DNA of 23,680 nt from the NCBI GenBank assembly GCA_964565645.1, contig CAZMFQ010000018.1:1-23680 (forward strand), read 5' to 3'. This DNA is from JAHIQC01 sp964565645 (lineage in GTDB: Bacteria > Actinomycetota > Coriobacteriia > Anaerosomatales > JAHIQC01). The position numbers and the translations under genes are program-made. This document shows, piece by piece, positions 15,085-20,801 of this stretch (within the stretch, counting starts at the first letter, position 1; the number at the start of each line of letters is the position of its first letter). Under the pieces are notes generated by a model. It was not told the origin of the DNA. It worked only from the letters and a program-made list of their open reading frames with translations, and searched no databases.

Positions 15085-16854
15085 CTAGTCGGTCTTGAGA
15101 TGCACCTCGCGCAGCTGACGCGCGGAGACGGTGTCCGGCGCCCCAGTGAGCGGATCGCTGCCGCTGCTCGTCTTGGGGAACGCAATGACTTCGCGGATGG
15201 AGCTCGCCCCGGCAAGGATCATGATGAGGCGATCAAGGCCGAGCGCGATGCCGCCATGCGGCGGAGCGCCGAACGAGAGCGCCTCGAGTAGGAATCCGAA
15301 CTGCTCGCGCGCCTCCTCGGCAGAATGGCCGAGACGCTCGAGCACCTTGAGCTGCAGGTCTGCGCTGTGGATGCGCAAGGTGCCGCCGCCGATCTCGTAC
15401 CCGTTGATGATCAGGTCGTAGCTGTATGACAGCATCTCGAGCGGGGCCGTATCGAGCTTATCGACATCCTCGGCGAACGGCATCGTGAAGGGGTGGTGGT
15501 TGGCGGCGTAGCGCTCCTCTTCGGGGTCGTACTTGAACATCGGGAAGTCCACGACCCACAACGCGTCGAAGCCGGCGCGCTCGATCCCGAGCTCGCCCGC
15601 CATGTGCAGTCGCAGAACGCCCAGCACCTCGTTCGCGACATCGCGTGCGTCCGCGATCATGAGCACAAGGTCGCCCGGCTCCACGGCCAGGGCCGAGCGC
15701 AACGCGCGCATCTCGTCATCGGTGAAGAACTTGGCGATGGGCGACCTCACGTCCCCTTCGGTCGGGAATGCGACCCAGGCGAGTCCCTTGGCGCCCGAGT
15801 CGAGGGCGACCTGGTTGAGCGCGTCGATCTTCCCGCGCGACCAGTCGCCGGCACCCTTGGCGTTGATGCCCTTGATCGCGCCGCCGGAGCCCAGCGCACC
15901 TGCGAACACCTTGAACTCCGAGCCGGCAAAGACCTCGCTCACATCGACAAGTTCCATCCCGATGCGAGTGTCCGGCCTGTCGGAGCCGAAACGCTCCATG
16001 GCCTCGGAGTAGGCCATGCGGCGCAGCGGGACCTCGAGGTCCACGCCCGCCTCCTTCATGACCTCGTGCATGACCTCCTCCATCATGAGCAGGATGTCAT
16101 CCTGCTCGACGAAGGACATCTCGATGTCCACCTGGGTGAACTCAGGCTGACGATCGGCACGCAGGTCCTCATCGCGGAAACAGCGCGCGATCTGGTAGTA
16201 GCGCTCAAGACCGGCGACCATGAACAGCTGCTTGAACAGCTGGGGCGACTGCGGAAGCGCGTAGAACTTGCCGGGGTTCATCCGGCTCGGGACGATGAAG
16301 TCCCGCGCGCCTTCAGGGGTCGACTTGCCGAGGACCGGCGTCTCGACCTCCATGAACCCCCGGGCCTCGAGCGACTTGCGGAAACGCTGGGTCACACGGT
16401 CGCGCAGCTGCAGCGCGGCGAGCACCTCGGGCCTGCGGATGTCGATGTAGCGGTAACGCATGCGCGTCACTTCATCGGTGTCGATACCGGCTTCGACCTC
16501 GAACGGCGGGGTCTCGCTGGTATTGAGTACCTCCGCTGACGTGATCACGACCTCGACCTGCCCGGTCGCCATGTTGGGGTTCTCGGTTCCTTCGGGACGA
16601 CGGCGAACGGTACCCGAGAGCGAGACGACCCATTCGGGCCGGACGCGCTCGGCGACGATGAACGCGGCACCGCTGGCGTCCGGATCGAACGTGCACTGGA
16701 TCACGCCGCTGCGGTCACGCAGGTCCAGGAAGATGAGCCCACCGTGGTCGCGGCGCTTGGCCACCCACCCGGCGAGTTCGACTGAGGCGCCCACATCGGC
16801 GACCCCGAGCGAGCCGTTGACGTGCGAACGGATGGAATAGCGTGCGTCGAACAT
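15085..16854 (-). CDS. aspS: Aspartyl-tRNA synthetase (bacterial type)
   Basis: The 589-residue enzyme is a full-length bacterial AspRS with an N-terminal OB-fold anticodon domain (VELAGWVAKRRDHGGLIFLD), a class II core, an inserted GAD domain (about 300-415), and motif 3 GIALGLDRLIMIL. Motif 2 is seen as YQIARCFRDEDLRADRQPEF followed by TQVD. His37 in RRDHGG and Gly89 in RPEGTENPNM are the residues reported for non-discriminating AspRS, which also make Asp-tRNA-Asn for GatCAB; this reading is an inference. The ATG has GAGG 5 bases upstream and lies 12 bases after the hisS stop, so the two form one operon. Confidence 0.97.
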   Translation of the reverse strand: MFDARYSIRSHVNGSLGVADVGASVELAGWVAKRRDHGGLIFLDLRDRSGVIQCTFDPDASGAAFIVAERVRPEWVVSLSGTVRRRPEGTENPNMATGQVEVVITSAEVLNTSETPPFEVEAGIDTDEVTRMRYRYIDIRRPEVLAALQLRDRVTQRFRKSLEARGFMEVETPVLGKSTPEGARDFIVPSRMNPGKFYALPQSPQLFKQLFMVAGLERYYQIARCFRDEDLRADRQPEFTQVDIEMSFVEQDDILLMMEEVMHEVMKEAGVDLEVPLRRMAYSEAMERFGSDRPDTRIGMELVDVSEVFAGSEFKVFAGALGSGGAIKGINAKGAGDWSRGKIDALNQVALDSGAKGLAWVAFPTEGDVRSPIAKFFTDDEMRALRSALAVEPGDLVLMIADARDVANEVLGVLRLHMAGELGIERAGFDALWVVDFPMFKYDPEEERYAANHHPFTMPFAEDVDKLDTAPLEMLSYSYDLIINGYEIGGGTLRIHSADLQLKVLERLGHSAEEAREQFGFLLEALSFGAPPHGGIALGLDRLIMILAGASSIREVIAFPKTSSGSDPLTGAPDTVSARQLREVHLKTD

Positions 16855-16866
16855 GCCGACCTCTTC

Positions 16867-18138
16867 CTAGACGAGCAGGTCCGAGACCACAGCGGAAAGA
16901 TCCGCTATGGCGACCCGCGATTCCTGTTTGGTACCCATGTCGCGTAGCGTGACCTCGCCGGCGGCGATCTCATCGGGTCCGCACACGACGACGTATGACG
17001 CCCCCAGACGGTCCGCCTGCTTGAACTGCGCCTTGAGGGAGCGCGCCTGATGATCCATCTCCGCAGCCACGCCGGAGTCCCTCAGTGCCTGCGTCAGTCC
17101 GAACACGTCGCGCGCGACATCATCGGTGACGCGCGCGACGTAGACCTGAGCCCGGGGCAGCCCCGGGGCCTGAGCCTCGGCGGCCTGCATCGCGAGCAGC
17201 GTGCGCTCGAATCCGAGCGCGAAACCGAGCCCGGGTGTGGGCTTGCCCCCGTACTCCTCAAAGAGGCGGTCGTACCGTCCGCCGCCCCCTATGGCGTTCT
17301 GCGAGCCGAGGCCGGCATCGGCCTGCACCTCGAACACCGTGCGTGTGTAGTAGTCGAGCCCCCGCACGAGCTTCGGATCCTCCACATACGGGATGGACAA
17401 CATATCGAGGCGGTCTTTGACCGCCGCGTAGTGCTCGGCGCACTCGTCGCACAGTTCATCGCGCAACAGCGGAGCTGCAGCCATGACCTCCCGGCACCCG
17501 GGGTTCTTGCAGTCGAACGCGCGCAGGGGGTTGGTGTCCGCACGACGGTTACACTCCTCGCAGAGCTCCTCGGCGTGTGCGCGGATGAAGCCCGCCACCT
17601 TGTCGCGGTACGCGGGTCGGCAGTGTTCGTCGCCCATCGAGTTGATCAGCAACCGCATGTTTGCGGCCGGTATGCCGACGGCCTCGAAGAACCGCCACAG
17701 TACCGTGATCACCTCGGCGTCGACGCTGGGCTCCGCGGCACCGAGGCACTCGATGCCGATCTGCCAGAACTGGCGCATCCGGCCCTTCTGGGGACGCTCG
17801 TAGCGGAACATGGGACCCGCGTAGTACAGCTTCGCCGAGGAGCCTTGCTGCACGAGACTGTGCTCCAGAGCGGACCGGACGACGCTCGCGGTGCCTTCAG
17901 GACGCAACGTGATGCTGCGGCCACCCTTGTCCAGGAACGTGTACATCTCCTTGGAGACGATGTCTGTCGCTTCGCCGATCCCCCGCTCGAAGACCTCCGT
18001 GTGCTCGAACAGCGGCGTGTAGATGGGCTCGTACCCATAGCGCGCGAACAGGGCCTGCGCGGTCCGGGTCATGAACTCCCAGGCCGATGCGACATCGGGG
18101 AGCATATCTGCGGTGCCCTTGGGAGCGCGAACGTCCAT
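16867..18138 (-). CDS. hisS: Histidyl-tRNA synthetase
   Basis: The 423-residue class II enzyme charges tRNA-His. Motifs are APKGTADMLPD at the N-terminus, the motif 1 area TPLFEHTEVFERGIG, SITLRPEGTASVVR, motif 2 GPMFRYERPQKGRMRQFWQ, HisA motif LVRGLDYYTRTVFEV and GGGGRYDRLFEEYGG, then motif 3 LGFALGFERTLL, followed by the anticodon domain. A cysteine-containing insertion (CEECNRRADTNPLRAFDCKN and a later CDECAEHY) matches HisRS of many Gram-positive bacteria. The ATG at 18138 is preceded by GAGGAAAGG at a long distance (about 14 bases) and by a nearer GGA. Its promoter lies just upstream, and aspS follows in the same transcript. Confidence 0.97.
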   Translation of the reverse strand: MDVRAPKGTADMLPDVASAWEFMTRTAQALFARYGYEPIYTPLFEHTEVFERGIGEATDIVSKEMYTFLDKGGRSITLRPEGTASVVRSALEHSLVQQGSSAKLYYAGPMFRYERPQKGRMRQFWQIGIECLGAAEPSVDAEVITVLWRFFEAVGIPAANMRLLINSMGDEHCRPAYRDKVAGFIRAHAEELCEECNRRADTNPLRAFDCKNPGCREVMAAAPLLRDELCDECAEHYAAVKDRLDMLSIPYVEDPKLVRGLDYYTRTVFEVQADAGLGSQNAIGGGGRYDRLFEEYGGKPTPGLGFALGFERTLLAMQAAEAQAPGLPRAQVYVARVTDDVARDVFGLTQALRDSGVAAEMDHQARSLKAQFKQADRLGASYVVVCGPDEIAAGEVTLRDMGTKQESRVAIADLSAVVSDLLV

Positions 18139-18182
18139 ACGCGAATCCAGCGCCTTTCCTCGGCGGGTGTCTGCGGGTTCAG

Positions 18183-18212
18183 AGTGTATCGGATGCGAAG
18201 CGGTGGTGCCAC
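18183..18212 (-). promoter_or_regulatory. Predicted promoter of hisS-aspS
   Basis: The minus strand has GTGGCA (18207-18212) and TACACT (18183-18188) with an 18-base spacer, about 45 bases before the hisS ATG. Each hexamer matches four of six consensus bases. Confidence 0.5.
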
Positions 18213-18222
18213 GACGCCGAGG

Positions 18223-18238
18223 GGCGGCTCAGGCCGCC
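18223..18238 (-). terminator. GC-rich hairpin over the stop codon of the cytochrome-biogenesis run
   Basis: The minus strand reads GGCGGC-CTGA-GCCGCC, a 6-bp GC stem whose loop contains the TGA stop of the small membrane protein. No U-tract follows (CCTCGGCG), so it would be a U-less terminator, or simply a stabilising 3' end. Confidence 0.35.
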
Positions 18239-18594
18239 TTCCGGCCCCGACCGAACGCGCGGCGGGCGCCGGACCACGCCCAAACACCCACGCCGATAGC
18301 AGCGAACATGAAGATGTGCTTGATCACGAGGGCCGGGACGATGCCCTTGTCCAACGCGGGGATGAACTCGTACGACGGGAAGAAGATCGTGCGGGGCACC
18401 CCGCCAACGAGTATCCACGCGAGGGCTATCCAGAGTGCGCGCGAGAGTGCGTCGTAAGCCGGAGCGAGCGACTCCGCGCGCGACGGGTCGGACCGCAACG
18501 AGCGGGACAACCCCCAGAGCGCGACCGCACAACCGACGAATACGCCGGTGGCCAGGTCGTGCAGGTAGTTGTTGAAGACGATCAGAAGCGACAT
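18229..18594 (-). CDS. Small three-helix membrane protein downstream of ccsA
   Basis: The 121-residue product has three hydrophobic helices: about residues 12-30 (HDLATGVFVGCAVALWGLS), 50-66 (LSRALWIALAWILVGGV) and 86-107 (VPALVIKHIFMFAAIGVGVW). It has a short basic tail ending GRGRKAA. Histidines fall at the start of helix 1 (His12) and inside helix 3 (His93), and Arg68 and Pro67 follow helix 2; such residues can ligate or shield heme. I do not recognise a named family. It starts 21 bases after the ccsA stop and is probably co-transcribed. It could assist heme handling or be a b-type electron-transfer subunit. This assignment rests on context only. Confidence 0.7.
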   Translation of the reverse strand: MSLLIVFNNYLHDLATGVFVGCAVALWGLSRSLRSDPSRAESLAPAYDALSRALWIALAWILVGGVPRTIFFPSYEFIPALDKGIVPALVIKHIFMFAAIGVGVWAWSGARRAFGRGRKAA

Positions 18595-18615
18595 GTGGCC
18601 CCGACATTCCTGATG

Positions 18616-19446
18616 TCAGCGGAAGTACTCGGCATGGAGCGAGTTCGTCAGCAGCGAGGTGAAGAACAGCGAGCCCACCGCGAGGATGAACCCTATCACG
18701 AGAACGAACGCGGCGGCCGAACCCTTGACGCCGAAGAAGCGCCGCAGGTGCAAGTATATTCCGTAGACGAACCAGGTCACGAGCGACCAGGTCTCCACCG
18801 GATCCCATCCCCAGTACCGACCCCAGGAGAAGTAGGCCCATATGGAGCCCGCGAGCATGCCGATGCCCCAGAAAGCGAAGGTCAGCCCGGCGAAGCGGTA
18901 GGACTCTCGGTCGAGCGTCGCCCGGTCGGGCAGGCCCTGCAGGCGATCGGCGAAGCCCGTTCCGTGCGCCAGATAGAGCGCCGAGTACCCGAGCGAGATC
19001 AGAGAAGCCGCGAACGCGACGAAGTAGAAGGCGACGTGCAGTACGAGCCAGATGCCGGTGAACGTCGGCGGCAGCATGCGGACCTCGGGGCCGGTATAGA
19101 CCCCGATCGCGAGCAGGAAGAGCACCGCCGGATAGACGATAACCGCCAACGCACGCGTCCGCGGCCGTCGCCATGACATGACGCCGAAGAGCAGCATGGT
19201 CACCCATGCATTGGCGGACAGCACCTCATAGCGGGTGAGGTACGGCCCGTGACCGGTACCGTACCAGCGGAGCCCAAGTGCCACGGTGTGGATGGAGAGC
19301 CCGACCAGCGCAAGCAGGTTCCCTACACGCACGAGACGCGGCTTGTCCATGATCGCACCGAAGACCACTGCACCCGCCGCGAGCGCGTAGGCCACCAGCG
19401 CGACGACATGCACCGCGGTCTCGACCTCGAGGGCCCACTGCATCAT
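18616..19446 (-). CDS. ccsA: Cytochrome c biogenesis protein CcsA/ResC (System II)
   Basis: The 276-residue integral membrane protein has about eight helices. It carries the WWD heme-handling motif WGRYWGWDPVETW (208-220) and candidate heme-ligand histidines His53, His137, His233 and His271, the last in the typical C-terminal TNSLHAEY. With ResB it forms the System II synthase, which moves heme outward and joins it to CxxCH motifs on the outer face of the membrane. The open frame extends upstream to 19671 as an Arg/Gly-rich shadow. The ATG at 19446 overlaps the resB stop as ATGA and has GAGGGGGTG just upstream. The product should serve the adjacent multiheme cytochrome. Confidence 0.93.
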   Translation of the reverse strand: MMQWALEVETAVHVVALVAYALAAGAVVFGAIMDKPRLVRVGNLLALVGLSIHTVALGLRWYGTGHGPYLTRYEVLSANAWVTMLLFGVMSWRRPRTRALAVIVYPAVLFLLAIGVYTGPEVRMLPPTFTGIWLVLHVAFYFVAFAASLISLGYSALYLAHGTGFADRLQGLPDRATLDRESYRFAGLTFAFWGIGMLAGSIWAYFSWGRYWGWDPVETWSLVTWFVYGIYLHLRRFFGVKGSAAAFVLVIGFILAVGSLFFTSLLTNSLHAEYFR

Positions 19447-20783
19447 CGGTCCACCCCCTCGCCCGTTCCGAGTATCGCATCGCGCTCGTCTGCGTATGAG
19501 CGCCCCATCCGAGCCGCCCGCCAAGTACAGCGCACTCCGTCCGGGTCCTCGGCCAGCACGATCTCCCGCGGTACCCACAGGTACAGCATCAGCGAACCGA
19601 CGCCGATCACGGCGAACCCGAAGAAGAGCGCGGATACGGCGAAGGGGCGCACCACGATCAGACGTGCCCACGCACCCCGCACCGCGAACCGCACCGTGGA
19701 AGTGCCGAGTGTCGCTGTCTGCCCAGGGTCGAGCCCGACCCGCCTCTCGGCGCCCGTCGCGTCAATGATGCGTAGCGTGAGGAGTTCCTTGCCGCGTACA
19801 CCATCGGGATCCCATCTGGCCTGGATCGTCGGCCACCCCGCGGGCGTGATGTCGCTATAGGACACGGTCCCGGCCGCAGTGAACGGGAACTCCATGCGGA
19901 CGTTCGATCCAGGCATGCGCTCGTCGGTCAGCACCAGGTATGCAGCCTCACCGAACTCCCCGGGGCTCGCGTACACGGTACGTCCGTCGAGCCGCAACGG
20001 CCGGTTGATCGATGTCGCGACGGATCGCCAGCCGTCTGTGCCGTCGCCGACGGAGAGGTCCACGCGCAAGGTGCGGATCTCGCCGGTCGCCCACGTTCCG
20101 GTCTTGACGCCGTCGAGACGCAGCGGCTGGTCCGGCGCTGCGGAGGCAGCCAGGATCCCGGATTCCTCGGCGAGCAACGGCCCGCCGGGCGACCAGATCT
20201 CACCCTCAGAGAGGTCGATCACGCACCGAGAGGTGTATGCGGCGGACAACAACGCGGCGAGGATCGCGATCAACATGCCGACGTGCATCAGCGCCGGTGC
20301 CCACCATCCCAGTCTGTGGCGGGTCAGCCGTATCGGACCATCGGCGCCGGTCGAACCGGGGGCCGAGGGCCGGTACCCGGCCGCCATCGCGCGTTCGACG
20401 ACCTCGTCGAGCACAGCGCCTGCCGTCAGCGTGCCCGGCGACGCCGGAGCCCTGCGCGCGTGCGCGGCGGCCGCGCGAAGCATCCTCGCAGTCGCGACGG
20501 CGAGTGCCAGCGTGAACAGTGCGAGAGCCGCAAGGAACCACCATGTGGAGAAGACGCGGTCCAGTCCGAGCACGGTCACGACGGGCGCAAACAGCGGCCG
20601 GGCCGCCTTCCATGCCTCCAGGTCCGCAGAGGAGGTGGTGGCCTGTTGCGGGATCACCGCACCGATCGCCCCGACCGCAGCGGCAAAGACCATGAGCGCG
20701 AGCGAGGTCCTGCGCGAGGTGAGGTTATCGAAGGGTCTACGTTTCACGAGGTCATTGTGGGGCGAACCAGCTCGCCTGGCCAC
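19443..20783 (-). CDS. resB: Cytochrome c biogenesis protein ResB/Ccs1 (System II)
   Basis: The roughly 446-residue protein fits ResB: helices at about 28-44 and 80-100, a third at ALMHVGMLIAILAALLSAAY, a large extracytoplasmic domain of about 200 residues, and a C-terminal helix (ALFFGFAVIGVGSLMLYLWV) ending in a cytoplasmic tail. ResB presents apocytochrome to CcsA. Two GTG starts are possible: 20783, 18 bases after the cytochrome stop and weakly supported by an upstream GGAGG at long range, and 20747, which starts VKRRPFDNLTSRR and has no clear ribosome site. Coupling to the cytochrome gene is likely. The protein is moderately diverged, and the call rests on topology, the helix-3 histidine and the overlap with ccsA. 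Confidence 0.85.
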   Translation of the reverse strand: MARRAGSPHNDLVKRRPFDNLTSRRTSLALMVFAAAVGAIGAVIPQQATTSSADLEAWKAARPLFAPVVTVLGLDRVFSTWWFLAALALFTLALAVATARMLRAAAAHARRAPASPGTLTAGAVLDEVVERAMAAGYRPSAPGSTGADGPIRLTRHRLGWWAPALMHVGMLIAILAALLSAAYTSRCVIDLSEGEIWSPGGPLLAEESGILAASAAPDQPLRLDGVKTGTWATGEIRTLRVDLSVGDGTDGWRSVATSINRPLRLDGRTVYASPGEFGEAAYLVLTDERMPGSNVRMEFPFTAAGTVSYSDITPAGWPTIQARWDPDGVRGKELLTLRIIDATGAERRVGLDPGQTATLGTSTVRFAVRGAWARLIVVRPFAVSALFFGFAVIGVGSLMLYLWVPREIVLAEDPDGVRCTWRAARMGRSYADERDAILGTGEGVDR

Positions 20784-20801
20784 AGGTCCGCCGCCGCCCT
20801 C

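Noticed and set aside
17050..19176. 708-residue plus-strand open frame spanning hisS to ccsA
   Set aside because: It crosses three real minus-strand genes and their gaps and shows no domain signal.
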